The notes under the pieces were generated by a model. That model was not told the DNA's origin, searched no databases, and saw only the letters and a list, made by a program, of their open reading frames with translations. A stretch of 64,000 nucleotides of DNA from Legionella sheltonii (GTDB taxonomy: Bacteria; Pseudomonadota; Gammaproteobacteria; Legionellales; Legionellaceae): the NCBI RefSeq assembly GCF_026191355.1, contig NZ_JAPHOQ010000007.1:1-64000 (forward strand), in the 5' to 3' direction. Of this stretch, positions 51,223 to 61,152 are shown piece by piece. The translations under genes were made by a program, and so were the position numbers. How positions within the stretch are numbered: position 1 is the first letter of the stretch; every line of letters begins with the position of its first letter.

Positions 51223-52335
51223 ATGTCTAAAAAAGCCCTTTATTTGGCAGGTGGCGGCGCTCGAGGCGCCTATCAAGCAGGTGTTTTGAAAGCAATTGGT
51301 CATATTTTACAAGTAAAAACATTACCTTTTGAAATGGTGAGTGGGGTTAGCGTCGGGAGTATGAATGCGGCAGTACTTGCAGAAAACGCCGATGACTTCC
51401 CAACTGCACTTGATAAACTGGAAACCATTTGGAGTGAAATTCATTGCCAACAAGTATACCGAGCCAGTAATTTAGCATTAAGCAAATCTGTTGTGCGCAA
51501 TATGAGCACAATGATGATTAAACAACGACAGGCGGCTCATCTTCTGGACACGACGCCACTGAGAGAAATGATTGCTGATGGACTTGATTTCAACAAGATC
51601 GCGCAAAATATAAATAATGGATACCTCGATACTTTAGAAATAATCAGTAACTGTTATGAGACACGTCAAACTGTTTCTTTTTATGAACACAACCGTCCTG
51701 AGTTCGTAGACTGGAATTATCCACGACATGGCAGCAAACGGGTTAGTTTCCAGGCAGAACATATTTTAGCATCCAGTGCCTTGCCTTTATTTTTTCCCAC
51801 AGTTTTGCTTGATGGCTTTCATTATGGAGATGGGAGTGTAGGCTTGGCGGCCCCTCTTCGTGGCTCCATTCGTTTCGAAGTAGATAAAATTCTAATTGTA
51901 GGAACTCGAGCACTGCCTGCATTTGTTGAACAAGAAAATTTACGCAATCATGACGACATCCCCTTTTCTCATATTTTTGGAAACATGTTAAATGCGCTTT
52001 TTTTGGATAATCTTGACCGTGACATTGAAATGGTCAATCGCATGAACGAAATTGCCATGCTGCTTTCTATATGGAAAAAGCGCCGCTCCCCATGGCGTCC
52101 GATTACCACATTGCATTTACGTCCTAGTAAAGACCTTGCTCCTTTAGCACAAGCACACTTTAAAGCATTACCGACATTGCTTCGGTATCTTCTCAATTTC
52201 TTAGGAGAAAAAAAACATTCCGGCGATCTTTTAAGTTTTGTGCTGTTTGAACGAGACTACACACGAGAATTGCTTGAGCTAGGATTCCAAGATACGATTA
52301 ATAATGCCAAAGAAGTTATTGCCTTTTTTGAGTAA
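51223..52335 (+). CDS. Patatin-like phospholipase
   Basis: A 370-residue acyl hydrolase of the patatin/PNPLA family, which cleaves phospholipids or lysophospholipids with a Ser-Asp dyad. The oxyanion motif is GGGARG (10-15), the nucleophile elbow GVSVG with S43, and the aspartate D203 in GDGS. No signal peptide. The C-terminal 150 residues are family-variable. Legionella has many patatins, some cytosolic and some injected; nothing here decides which. Confidence 0.93.
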   Translation: MSKKALYLAGGGARGAYQAGVLKAIGHILQVKTLPFEMVSGVSVGSMNAAVLAENADDFPTALDKLETIWSEIHCQQVYRASNLALSKSVVRNMSTMMIKQRQAAHLLDTTPLREMIADGLDFNKIAQNINNGYLDTLEIISNCYETRQTVSFYEHNRPEFVDWNYPRHGSKRVSFQAEHILASSALPLFFPTVLLDGFHYGDGSVGLAAPLRGSIRFEVDKILIVGTRALPAFVEQENLRNHDDIPFSHIFGNMLNALFLDNLDRDIEMVNRMNEIAMLLSIWKKRRSPWRPITTLHLRPSKDLAPLAQAHFKALPTLLRYLLNFLGEKKHSGDLLSFVLFERDYTRELLELGFQDTINNAKEVIAFFE

Positions 52336-52344
52336 CTTGCTCTA

Positions 52345-52378
52345 GGGCCCCGGGTTACGGCTTCATCTAACCCAGGCC
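52345..52378. repeat. Dispersed palindromic repeat, copy 1
   Basis: CCCGGGTTACGGCTTCATCT then AACCCAGG: arms GGGTTA/TAACCC round a CGGCTTCATC loop. It lies between convergent patatin and aroE. Related copies are at 53286 and 62515. Confidence 0.7.
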
Positions 52379-52387
52379 ACACATGTA

Positions 52388-53194
52388 TCACAGCTGAGTT
52401 GATGTACGTAAAAGCGTCAGGACCTCTTTGGTTTCAGGCATAATCTTATGCCAAATAAAAAAAGCCTCTGCAGCCTGTTCAACCAACATTCCTAAACCAT
52501 CTGCCGCATCACAATTAAGTGATCTAGCGTATTGAACAAAAGCAGTTGTGCTGTGTTGTTTGTAGGACAAATCATAACAAAATGGCTTGGCTGACATGCA
52601 CTCATCAGGTAAAGCTATAAATTCCCCGGCCAAACTCGCGGAAGTTGCGTTAATCACTATATCAAAGTGCCCTTTAATCTCATTAAAACCCACACATTTT
52701 GTTTGTGGAAAAGCTCGTTGAAATTCTTCCGCCTTAGCTAAGCTACGATTGGCAATAATCAGTTCCTTAGGACTATTTTCCAATAAGGGATGCACTATCC
52801 CACGTGAAGCCCCTCCAGCACCTAATATCAAGATACGCTTGCCTTCCACAGAAATATAATGATTCAGATCACGAATAAGCCCAATACCATCGGTATTATC
52901 TGCATGCAATTGGTTGCCTTCCATCCATAAGGTATTCGCTGCTCCAGCTTGATTACAACGAAAACTACGCTGCATCGCCATTTCAAAAGCTCGTTGTTTG
53001 AAAGGTAAAGTAATATTGAGTCCCTTACCCTCTTGAGCAAAAAAATCAGATACTAACCGTTCAAAGGATGGGTCATCGGCCTTAATCTTTTCATAAGTCA
53101 GTTGTATGTTCACTTGTTTAGCAAAACATTGATGAATAACCGGAGATAAACTATGTGCAATAGGATTACCAATAACTGCAAAACGTTGAGACAC
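52388..53194 (-). CDS. aroE: Shikimate dehydrogenase
   Basis: NADPH-dependent reduction of 3-dehydroshikimate in aromatic amino acid synthesis. The 268-residue protein has the shikimate-binding serines in AHSLSPVIH, the catalytic lysine in [14 protein letters not shown] with the catalytic aspartate, the dinucleotide loop GAGGASRG and NRSLAKAEE with the NADPH-type NR. The C-terminal helix [13 protein letters not shown] is conserved. Confidence 0.96.
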   Translation of the reverse strand: MSQRFAVIGNPIAHSLSPVIHQCFAKQVNIQLTYEKIKADDPSFERLVSDFFAQEGKGLNITLPFKQRAFEMAMQRSFRCNQAGAANTLWMEGNQLHADNTDGIGLIRDLNHYISVEGKRILILGAGGASRGIVHPLLENSPKELIIANRSLAKAEEFQRAFPQTKCVGFNEIKGHFDIVINATSASLAGEFIALPDECMSAKPFCYDLSYKQHSTTAFVQYARSLNCDAADGLGMLVEQAAEAFFIWHKIMPETKEVLTLLRTSTQL

Positions 53195-53285
53195 CTTATC
53201 CTCCTATTATGGTTCAATGGAGATACCAAGCTATTGTAGCCTGGTTCGAAGCCGTATTGATTTTGGGATAGGAAATGAAGCTTCT

Positions 53286-53317
53286 AGCCTGGGTTACGGC
53301 TTCGCATAACTCAGGCT
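53286..53317. repeat. Dispersed palindromic repeat, copy 2
   Basis: AGCCTGGGTTACGGCTTCGC then ATAACTCAGGCT: 11-bp arms with one mismatch. It lies in the gap between pepN and aroE and could end pepN transcription. Confidence 0.75.
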
Positions 53318-53335
53318 CTAGCACCAATCGGTTTG

Positions 53336-55921
53336 CTAGCCTACCAGCAAACTTTTAGAAACGACCTCCGCTAAATCACGTGATAACTCCAGCTTTGCCA
53401 ACTGTTGCAGTTGCTCTCGCATCAGCTCTTGTCTGGATTGGTCATAACGTTTCCAGCGCGTAAATGGATTGGCTAAACGGGCGGCAATTTGTGGGTTAAT
53501 TTTATCCAGCGTCACTAACATTTCAGTTAGAAAACGATAGCCACTTCCATCTAAGGCATGAAAGTTTCGGGGATTTCCCATACAAAATGCGCCGATCAAT
53601 GCGCGGACTTTATTTGGATTCTTAATACAAAAAGCAGAATGTTTGAGTAACACCTTTACATGGGTTAATGTTTCGGGGAGCTCACTCATCGCTTGAATGG
53701 CAAACCATTTATCCAATACCAGATCATTTTTAGACCATTGCTTATAAAAATCTTCAATGACCTGTTCACGCAACCCTTGATTCGTGGAATTAACCAATAA
53801 AGCAAAACTGGCGATTTGATCAGTCATAGTTTGTGCGGCGATAAACTGCTGCTCACACCGTTCTAAAGTAGCAGCTTCTTTAGCTTTCATCATGAGCCAT
53901 AAACACACATTACGCAATTTTCTTCGCCCATAAGCAAGGCCATTCATGCGATGATCTTCAATTTGCCACAACTGTTGGTAGAGTGATTGGACTGTTTCAT
54001 ATAAATACCATCCTAATTGCTGATGGAAAAAATCACGAACATTTTCCACGGCACTCACATCCAGACTATCTAATTGCGTAGCAACATCCTCAAAACCAGG
54101 GGGAGTGAGTAATTCTGCCCGTAAATCAGCATCCAGAGAATCATCAAGCAATACATGCTGCAAAGCAGAAATTAAAGCAGCAGGAATTTTCCATGTGTTA
54201 GCGGGTTGCGTCAAACATTCTTTTATGCAGTTTAGAATCAGATTTTGCGCTGCATCCCACTTGGCAAACCCATCCGTTTCATAACGTAATAAAAAGAGTA
54301 ACTCGTCTTGACTCAAATCCTGTTTTAATTTAATCGGCGCAGAAAATTCACGTAATAATGAAATGACGGGTTTTTCCTTCAAGTCTGTAAAAGTAAAACT
54401 TTGTTCTTTTTCCTTTAATTCCAAAATATCTTTATCGACTGGTATCTGATGACCATGAGCATCAAATAGTGCAAACCGAATGGGGATATGAAATGGTTTT
54501 TTATCGTGGCACTCAGGAGTTGGCGGGCAATTTTGTTGCATCTTGAGGGTAAGCTGTCCTTGTGCATATTCACTGCTCACAAGTACTTCTGGGGTTCCCG
54601 CTTGACTATACCATCGTTTAAACTGAGTTAATTCAATGTGATTGGCATCTTCCATCGCCGCAACAAAATCATCAATAGTGACTGCCTGACCATCGTGACG
54701 CTTAAAATATAAATCCATACCCCGTCGAAAACCGTCTTTTCCAAGTAATGTATGTTGCATACGAATAACTTCAGCACCTTTATTATAAACGGTTGCGGTA
54801 TAAAAATTATTGATTTCTTGATAAGACTCTGGTCGGACAGGATGTGCCATAGCACTTGCATCCTCAGGAAATTGCGCACTTCGTAACGCCCTAACATCCA
54901 TAATTCGGTTAACATCTCGGGAATTCATATCTCGAGAAAACTCCTGATCACGAAAAACAGTTAAGCCTTCTTTCAAACTTAACTGAAACCAATCGCGGCA
55001 GGTGACCCGATTGCCGGTCCAATTATGGAAATATTCATGGGCAACAACCCCTTCAACATCAGCGAAATCCTGATCCGTAGCGGTATCGGGTCGGGCGAGA
55101 ATGTATTTAGAATTAAAAATATTTAATCCTTTGTTCTCCATCGCCCCCATATTAAAATCGCTGACTGCGACAATCATAAAAATATCGAGGTCATATTCAC
55201 GACCATAGACCTCTTCATCCCAGCGCATGGATTTTTTCAATGATTCCATCGCGTGCATGCACTTATCTTCATTTCCTGGCTCAACATAAATACGTAAATC
55301 AATGGTACGCCCAGAGCTGGTCACGAATTTATCGCATATCCAAGCTAAATCACCTGCAACTAAAGCAAACAAATAGGATGGTTTTTTAAAGGGATCCTGC
55401 CAAATCACCCAATGACGCCCATCCGCAGTCGCCCCGGTGTCGATCAAATTTCCATTAGATAATAAAATTGGATACTGCTTTTTATCCGCTGAAATACGCG
55501 TTGTATAAGTCGTAAGTACATCTGGACGGTCAAGAAAATAAGTAATGCGGCGAAACCCCTCTGCCTCACATTGGGTACAAAACAAATGATTGGAACGATA
55601 AAGTCCAGATAATTGGGTGTTGTTTTGTGGGTAAATACGCGTGACTGTCTTTAATGTAAACTCATCCGGACAATTTTCAATAATGAGTGCATCAGGTTGC
55701 AGGACATAGTTGGAAGGCTCCAGTTTTTGACCATTCATATGCACACTAACCAATTCCAGCTCATCACCATATAAGTGCAAAGGACCTTCATGTTGTCGAA
55801 TTAATTTAAGTTCATTACTGACTAAAGCATGATCATCATAGAGGTCAAAATTTAAATTTACAGTCTCAATTGCAAAAAAAGGGGGCTGGTAGTTTTTTAA
55901 ATAAACGGTCGTGTCAGGCAT
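53336..55921 (-). CDS. pepN: Aminopeptidase N
   Basis: M1-family zinc aminopeptidase for cytosolic peptide turnover. The 861-residue protein has the exopeptidase motif GAMEN (259-263), the zinc site HEYFH (295-299) and the third ligand E318 (SLKEGLT), and the long PepN-type C-terminal helical domain. Length and domains fit the Escherichia coli enzyme. No signal peptide. It complements the peptide transporter at 48233. Confidence 0.97.
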   Translation of the reverse strand: MPDTTVYLKNYQPPFFAIETVNLNFDLYDDHALVSNELKLIRQHEGPLHLYGDELELVSVHMNGQKLEPSNYVLQPDALIIENCPDEFTLKTVTRIYPQNNTQLSGLYRSNHLFCTQCEAEGFRRITYFLDRPDVLTTYTTRISADKKQYPILLSNGNLIDTGATADGRHWVIWQDPFKKPSYLFALVAGDLAWICDKFVTSSGRTIDLRIYVEPGNEDKCMHAMESLKKSMRWDEEVYGREYDLDIFMIVAVSDFNMGAMENKGLNIFNSKYILARPDTATDQDFADVEGVVAHEYFHNWTGNRVTCRDWFQLSLKEGLTVFRDQEFSRDMNSRDVNRIMDVRALRSAQFPEDASAMAHPVRPESYQEINNFYTATVYNKGAEVIRMQHTLLGKDGFRRGMDLYFKRHDGQAVTIDDFVAAMEDANHIELTQFKRWYSQAGTPEVLVSSEYAQGQLTLKMQQNCPPTPECHDKKPFHIPIRFALFDAHGHQIPVDKDILELKEKEQSFTFTDLKEKPVISLLREFSAPIKLKQDLSQDELLFLLRYETDGFAKWDAAQNLILNCIKECLTQPANTWKIPAALISALQHVLLDDSLDADLRAELLTPPGFEDVATQLDSLDVSAVENVRDFFHQQLGWYLYETVQSLYQQLWQIEDHRMNGLAYGRRKLRNVCLWLMMKAKEAATLERCEQQFIAAQTMTDQIASFALLVNSTNQGLREQVIEDFYKQWSKNDLVLDKWFAIQAMSELPETLTHVKVLLKHSAFCIKNPNKVRALIGAFCMGNPRNFHALDGSGYRFLTEMLVTLDKINPQIAARLANPFTRWKRYDQSRQELMREQLQQLAKLELSRDLAEVVSKSLLVG

Positions 55922-55966
55922 GATTAGTACATCCTTTGAAAAAAGCGATTAAGTTTATTGAGTTAT

Positions 55967-55995
55967 ATAACAATTTTCTTAGTTTAGCCTATAAT
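55967..55995 (+). promoter_or_regulatory. Candidate promoter of yeaG-yeaH-ycgB
   Basis: A perfect TATAAT at 55990-55995 with a weak ATAACA 17 nt upstream, giving a leader of about 140 nt. A weak -35 next to a strong -10 is also seen at stationary-phase promoters; the sigma factor cannot be told from this. Confidence 0.35.
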
Positions 55996-56139
55996 GATTA
56001 TAAAGGGGTAACTTCTTAGGTCAATCTTTATAAGTATTACGAAGTTAGCTGAAAATTTCACTTATTGCTTTTACCAATAAAATGCAATAAATGTAAAGAA
56101 ACACAAGATATCCTTCATAAGGATAAAAGGGGATGGCAT

Positions 56140-58071
56140 ATGAATACTCAAGACTTTTTAACCAGCTATACCAAACGCTTTGTAGATAACAAAGAAGAAG
56201 AGATGAGTTTGGAGGAATACCTGGAATTGTGTAAAAATGACCCGTCTGCTTATGCCAATCCAGCGGAGCGCTTGCTCATGGCTATAGGCGAGCCTGAAAT
56301 GATTGATACACGTCATGATCCTATTTTATCACGAATTTTTTCCAATAAAATCATTCCTCGATATACGGTATTCCAAGATTTTTATGGTATGGAAGAACCG
56401 ATAGAGCAAATTGTCGGTTTCCTAAAACACGCCGCTCAAGGCCTGGAAGAAACCAAACAAGTACTTTATCTTTTAGGACCTGTAGGAGGCGGTAAATCGT
56501 CTATTGCTGAAAAATTAAAAGATTTAATGGAGAAAATCCCTTTCTATGCCATTAAAGGTTCGCCGGTTTTTGAATCGCCATTGTCTTTATTTAATCCAAC
56601 TGAAGATGCCGAGTTACTCCAAGAACGTTTTGGCATTCCTTCTCGATACTTGCGTTACTTGATGTCGCCTTGGGCAGTTAAAAGATTACATGAATTCAAT
56701 GGGGATATTAGCCAATTTAGAGTCGTTAAAGTCAGACCTTCTCGTTTAAAACAAATCGCTGTATCCAAAACAGAGCCTGGTGATGAAAACAATCAGGACA
56801 TTTCATCTTTGGTCGGTAAAGTTGATATTCGTAAATTAGAAAACTTTTCCCAAGACGATGCGGATGCATACAGCTACTCTGGTGGACTGTGTCGCGCAAA
56901 CCGTGGTCTTTTAGAATTTGTCGAGATGTTCAAAGCACCAATCAAAGTATTGCATCCCTTATTAACGGCAACGCAGGAAGGCAATTACAATGCGACTGAA
57001 GGTTTATCTTCCATTCCATTCGAGGGAATTATTTTAGCGCATTCGAATGAATCTGAATGGCAATCATTTAGAAACAATAAAAACAATGAAGCATTTATAG
57101 ATCGTATTAATATAGTGAAAGTGCCTTATTGTCTCCGGGTTTCTGAAGAAATTAAAATTTATCAAAAACTTATTGATAACAGCTCGCTAACTCATGCTCA
57201 ATGCGCTCCAGGGACTTTGGACATGTTAGCGCAATTTTCAGTCTTAACCCGCTTAAAAGAGCCACAAAACTCCAGCATTTATTCTAAAATGCGTGTGTAC
57301 AATGGAGAAAGCTTAAAAGATACTGATCCCAAAGCAAAATCATATCAAGAATATCGTGATTTTGCCGGCGTTGATGAAGGAATGAGTGGGGTATCCACTC
57401 GCTTTGCTTTCAAAATTCTTTCCAAGGTGTTCAATTTTGATCACAGTGAAGTTGCTGCAAACCCTGTCCATTTAATGTATGTATTAGAACGCCAAATTGA
57501 GCAAGAACAATTTCCCCAGGAAGTACAGGAGTCTTACTTAGGTTTCATCAAAGAATATTTGGCACCCAAGTATGTCGAATTTATTGGTAAGGAAATTCAA
57601 ACAGCCTATTTAGAATCCTATTCTGAATACGGACAAAATATCTTTGACCGTTACATCACCTATGCTGATTTCTGGATTCAAGATCAGGATTATCGAGATC
57701 CTGATACCGGAGAAATATTTGACCGTGCTTTATTAAATCAAGAACTTGAAAAAATAGAAAAACCCGCAGGAATATCTAATCCGAAAGATTTTCGTAATGA
57801 AGTCGTAAACTTTGTTTTACGTGCTCGTGCCAATAATCGTGGTAAGAACCCAGTGTGGAATAGTTATGAAAAATTAAGATCCGTCATTGAGAAAAAGATG
57901 TTTACCAATACTGAGGATTTATTACCAGTAATTTCCTTCAATGCCAAAGCATCTGAAGATGATAAGAAAAAACATGAAGAGTTTATTTCTCGAATGATTG
58001 ATAAAGGGTATACACGCAAACAAGTACGCTTGCTTTGTGAATGGTATTTGCGAGTACGTAAGTCACAATAA
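56140..58071 (+). CDS. yeaG: PrkA-family serine protein kinase YeaG
   Basis: A 643-residue AAA/kinase protein. From the ATG at 56140 (AAGGGG upstream; an earlier ATG at 56065 adds a non-conserved Cys-rich stretch) the length nearly equals Escherichia coli YeaG (about 644). The AAA_PrkA domain has the P loop GPVGGGKSS (113-121), and the C-terminal PrkA domain holds YGESLKDTDPKAKSYQEYRD-type and GVDEGMSGVSTRFAFKIL segments. In enterobacteria the yeaGH pair acts in nitrogen or stationary stress and YeaG phosphorylates proteins. It leads the three-gene module. Confidence 0.95.
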   Translation: MNTQDFLTSYTKRFVDNKEEEMSLEEYLELCKNDPSAYANPAERLLMAIGEPEMIDTRHDPILSRIFSNKIIPRYTVFQDFYGMEEPIEQIVGFLKHAAQGLEETKQVLYLLGPVGGGKSSIAEKLKDLMEKIPFYAIKGSPVFESPLSLFNPTEDAELLQERFGIPSRYLRYLMSPWAVKRLHEFNGDISQFRVVKVRPSRLKQIAVSKTEPGDENNQDISSLVGKVDIRKLENFSQDDADAYSYSGGLCRANRGLLEFVEMFKAPIKVLHPLLTATQEGNYNATEGLSSIPFEGIILAHSNESEWQSFRNNKNNEAFIDRINIVKVPYCLRVSEEIKIYQKLIDNSSLTHAQCAPGTLDMLAQFSVLTRLKEPQNSSIYSKMRVYNGESLKDTDPKAKSYQEYRDFAGVDEGMSGVSTRFAFKILSKVFNFDHSEVAANPVHLMYVLERQIEQEQFPQEVQESYLGFIKEYLAPKYVEFIGKEIQTAYLESYSEYGQNIFDRYITYADFWIQDQDYRDPDTGEIFDRALLNQELEKIEKPAGISNPKDFRNEVVNFVLRARANNRGKNPVWNSYEKLRSVIEKKMFTNTEDLLPVISFNAKASEDDKKKHEEFISRMIDKGYTRKQVRLLCEWYLRVRKSQ

Positions 58072-58114
58072 TAAAACACTTTCACTCCCATGAGAGAAAG
58101 CCAAGGGTACTGCC

Positions 58115-58182
58115 ATTTGTAGTTGGGGATCTACGTGATGACGCTTACTTGAGTAGGCTCTTTCCCTTACTCAACTACAAAT
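58115..58182 (+). other. Structured intercistronic RNA, yeaG-yeaH
   Basis: An 11-bp stem pairs ATTTGTAGTTG (58115-58125) with CAACTACAAAT (58172-58182). An inner stem pairs TTGAGTA (58149-58155) with TACTCAA (58168-58174) and shares 3 nt with the outer right arm. It lies 35 nt before the yeaH start, so it could control yeaH translation or protect a processed end. Confidence 0.6.
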
Positions 58183-58216
58183 AGGTGCAAGATAAAAGAT
58201 TATTTGGGGCTAAATT

Positions 58217-59485
58217 ATGTCGCAATTGATTGATAGACGACAAAATGCAGGGAAAAAGAGTACGGTTAATCGCCAACGCTTTCTTCGTCGTTATAAAAAT
58301 CAGATCAAACGAGCCGTCTCCGATGCTGTGGGCAAACGAAGTATCACCGAAATTGATCAAGGTGAGCAAATAACGATTCCAGCCAAAGATATTTCTGAGC
58401 CTATATTTCACCGGGGCCAAGGTGGACATATAGAACGAGTGCTCCCAGGAAATGATAATTTTATTACTGGCGATAGAATTAGAAGACCCAGTGGCAGCTC
58501 GGGTAGTGGCGGAGATGGTTCTAATGCCAGCGACAGTGGTGAAGGCGAAGATAATTTTGTTTTTGAATTGTCTCGGGAGGAATTTCTCGATCTGTACTTT
58601 GAAGATCTGGAATTACCCGATTTAATTAAGAAAGAATTGGCCCGCGTTAGCACCTTCAAAACAGTACGGGCAGGTGTAACCACCAGCGGTATTCCGAACA
58701 ATATTAATGTGCTTCGCTCAATGAAACAAGCAACTGGGCGCCGAGTTGCCTTAGCCTCACCATATAAAAGACAATTAAAAGAAGCGATAGAAGAATTAGA
58801 GCAACTGCAAGCACAACCCATTCAAGACACTGAACTCCTGAAAGACCTGCACAAAAAAATTGAATTCCTGAAGAGGAAAATACAAACCGTGCCGTTTATC
58901 GATACCATCGACCTCCGCTATAACTTTCGGGTTCGTGTGCCTTCACCATCCACTCAAGCCGTCATGTTTTGTGTTATGGATGTATCCGGCTCCATGGATG
59001 AAGCGAAAAAAGACATCGCAAAACGCTTTTTTATTCTGCTTTACATGTTCCTTACCAAAAATTATGAAAAAATAGAATTGGTATTTATCCGGCACCATAC
59101 ATCCGCTAAAGAAGTGAATGAAGAAGAGTTTTTTTATTCTCGCGAAACAGGAGGCACTGTAGTTTCCAGCGCCTTGGAGCTTTTGAGTACGATTATTGAG
59201 ACACGTTATCCTCCAGAGGCTTGGAATATTTATGTAGCCCAAGCATCGGATGGGGATAATTGGAATGCAGATTCCCCCTATTGCCAGGAATTACTGCAAG
59301 ATAAAATTATGCCTTTATTACAATATTTTGCATACATAGAAATCATGCCACGCCATCATCAAAGTTTATGGGAAGTCTATCAACTGGTGAAAGAGTGCTA
59401 CCCTAATTTTGCTATGGAGAACATTGATACGGTCGCAGACATCTATCCCGTATTTCATGAGCTATTTAAAAGGAAAACTGCATGA
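58217..59485 (+). CDS. yeaH: DUF444 family protein YeaH
   Basis: A 422-residue protein of the YeaH/YhbH family that always travels with PrkA. The N-terminus is basic (RFLRRYKNQIKRAV), then a Gly/Ser-rich linker (91-112), and a C-terminal von Willebrand-A-like part with the MIDAS sequence D255-V-S-G-S259 and later TGGTVVSSALELL. Metal-dependent partner binding is expected from the MIDAS but not proved. Its stop overlaps the next start by 4 nt (ATGA). Confidence 0.95.
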   Translation: MSQLIDRRQNAGKKSTVNRQRFLRRYKNQIKRAVSDAVGKRSITEIDQGEQITIPAKDISEPIFHRGQGGHIERVLPGNDNFITGDRIRRPSGSSGSGGDGSNASDSGEGEDNFVFELSREEFLDLYFEDLELPDLIKKELARVSTFKTVRAGVTTSGIPNNINVLRSMKQATGRRVALASPYKRQLKEAIEELEQLQAQPIQDTELLKDLHKKIEFLKRKIQTVPFIDTIDLRYNFRVRVPSPSTQAVMFCVMDVSGSMDEAKKDIAKRFFILLYMFLTKNYEKIELVFIRHHTSAKEVNEEEFFYSRETGGTVVSSALELLSTIIETRYPPEAWNIYVAQASDGDNWNADSPYCQELLQDKIMPLLQYFAYIEIMPRHHQSLWEVYQLVKECYPNFAMENIDTVADIYPVFHELFKRKTA

Positions 59486-60996
59486 AAAAGAAGAAGCCAT
59501 TATCCACTGGTGCAGAATGGACCTTTGAATTAATTCAAGACTACGATCGCGAAATTGCGCGCATTGCTAAAGATTTTAAGTTGGATACCTATCCCAATCA
59601 AATAGAAGTGATTACTGCTGAGCAAATGATGGATGCGTACGCTTCCGTAGGCATGCCTATTGGTTATCATCATTGGTCTTTTGGCAAACATTTTGTCGGT
59701 GTTGAAAAAAGTTATAAACGGGGGCAAATGGGTTTGGCCTATGAACTGGTGATTAATTCAAATCCATGTATTTCTTATCTCATGGAAGAAAATACTATGG
59801 CCATGCAAGCTTTAGTGATTGCTCATGCTTGTTATGGCCATAACTCTTTTTTTAAAAATAATTATTTGTTTAAGATGTGGACCTCTGCAGATGCGATCAT
59901 TGATTATTTAGTATTTGCACGAAAATACATCAGTGATTGCGAACAACGCTATGGCATCAATGAAGTGGAAGCAATTCTGGATGCCTGTCATGCACTGATG
60001 AACTATGGTGTGGATCGTTACAAGCACCCTGCTCCTTTATCCATACAGGAAGAAAAAATTCGCCAACAAAACCGCGAAATTTACATGCAATCCCAAGTCA
60101 ATGAATTATGGCGAACTATCCCACAAAGTAGACAAGTCGCCGAAGAGACAAAGAAAAAACGCTTCCCTGAAGAACCACAAGAAAATATTTTATATTTTAT
60201 TGAAAAAAATGCGCCCTTGTTAGAACCATGGCAAAGAGAGATCGTGCGTATCGTACGCAAGATGGCCCAATATTTTTATCCACAAGGCCAAACCAAGGTG
60301 ATGAATGAAGGATGGGCCTGCTTTTGGCATTATACCATTTTACACGCACTGTATGATGAAGGGTTGGTTACCGATGAGTTTATGTTGGAAATCTTACAAA
60401 GCCATACCAACGTCATAATGCAACCGTCTTATAATAGTCCTTATTATAGTGGCATTAATCCCTACACTTTGGGATATCATATGATGCAGGACATCAAACG
60501 GATTTGTGAAAATCCTACAGAAGAGGATAAAGCATGGTTCCCTTATTTAGCCAATACCGATTGGCTAAGCAGCCTGGATAACGCCATGCGCCATTTCAAG
60601 GATGAAAGTTTTATTGCCCAATATTTATCACCTAAATTAATTCGCGATTTAAAATTATTTCATATCGTAGATGATGATCGCAGCCCGGATTTGTATGTTA
60701 ATGCAATTCATAATGAGATAGGGTATCAAAAAATAAGAGAAGCATTATCACGGCAATACAATTTAGGTTACTTAGAACCTGATATTCAAGTTTATTCTGT
60801 TGACTTGCAAGGTGATCGCTCAATGACCTTACGATACACTCAGCAAAACAGAGTGCCTTTAGGTAATACTACCGTGGATGTGCTGAAGCATCTTTATTCC
60901 TTATGGAAATTTCCCATCGTTTTGCAAGCAGTCAACCCGGAAAATGAGATCACTGAAGAATATCATTGTCCACCATTGGCTAATGCACCAATTTAA
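59482..60996 (+). CDS. ycgB: SpoVR family protein YcgB
   Basis: A 504-residue SpoVR/YcgB protein. Homologues are known from Bacillus spore cortex formation and from gammaproteobacteria without sporulation; the biochemical role is unknown. Conserved segments are GMPIGYHHWSFGKHF, ACYGHNSFFKNNYLF, KVMNEGWACFWHYTI with repeated His/Glu, and YNSPYYSGINPYTLG. The histidine and glutamate pattern suggests a metal site. Tight coupling with yeaH and the constant yeaG-yeaH-ycgB order imply one pathway. Confidence 0.95.
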   Translation: MKKKKPLSTGAEWTFELIQDYDREIARIAKDFKLDTYPNQIEVITAEQMMDAYASVGMPIGYHHWSFGKHFVGVEKSYKRGQMGLAYELVINSNPCISYLMEENTMAMQALVIAHACYGHNSFFKNNYLFKMWTSADAIIDYLVFARKYISDCEQRYGINEVEAILDACHALMNYGVDRYKHPAPLSIQEEKIRQQNREIYMQSQVNELWRTIPQSRQVAEETKKKRFPEEPQENILYFIEKNAPLLEPWQREIVRIVRKMAQYFYPQGQTKVMNEGWACFWHYTILHALYDEGLVTDEFMLEILQSHTNVIMQPSYNSPYYSGINPYTLGYHMMQDIKRICENPTEEDKAWFPYLANTDWLSSLDNAMRHFKDESFIAQYLSPKLIRDLKLFHIVDDDRSPDLYVNAIHNEIGYQKIREALSRQYNLGYLEPDIQVYSVDLQGDRSMTLRYTQQNRVPLGNTTVDVLKHLYSLWKFPIVLQAVNPENEITEEYHCPPLANAPI

Positions 60997-61025
60997 ACAG
61001 ACAACAAATCCTTCGTGCCAAGCTA

Positions 61026-61129
61026 GTCATCCCGAACAAAGCGAGGGATCTCAGGGGTGCGGCATATACGTTATGGACAAATACTTACCCTATTGAGGAG
61101 CCCCTTCGTCCTAAGCTCCTCTGGATGAC
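61026..61129. repeat. Pair of short repeats facing each other
   Basis: GTCATCCCGAACAAAGCGAG then GGATCTC at 61026-61052, and inverted at 61102-61129 a sequence that reads GTCATCCAGAGGAGCTTAGG on the minus strand. Both are GTCATCC-type repeats and resemble the two ends of a small mobile repeat. They lie between convergent ycgB and the lipase gene. Confidence 0.55.
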
Positions 61130-61152
61130 ATGCTTTTGAAGCTCCTGGGCTA

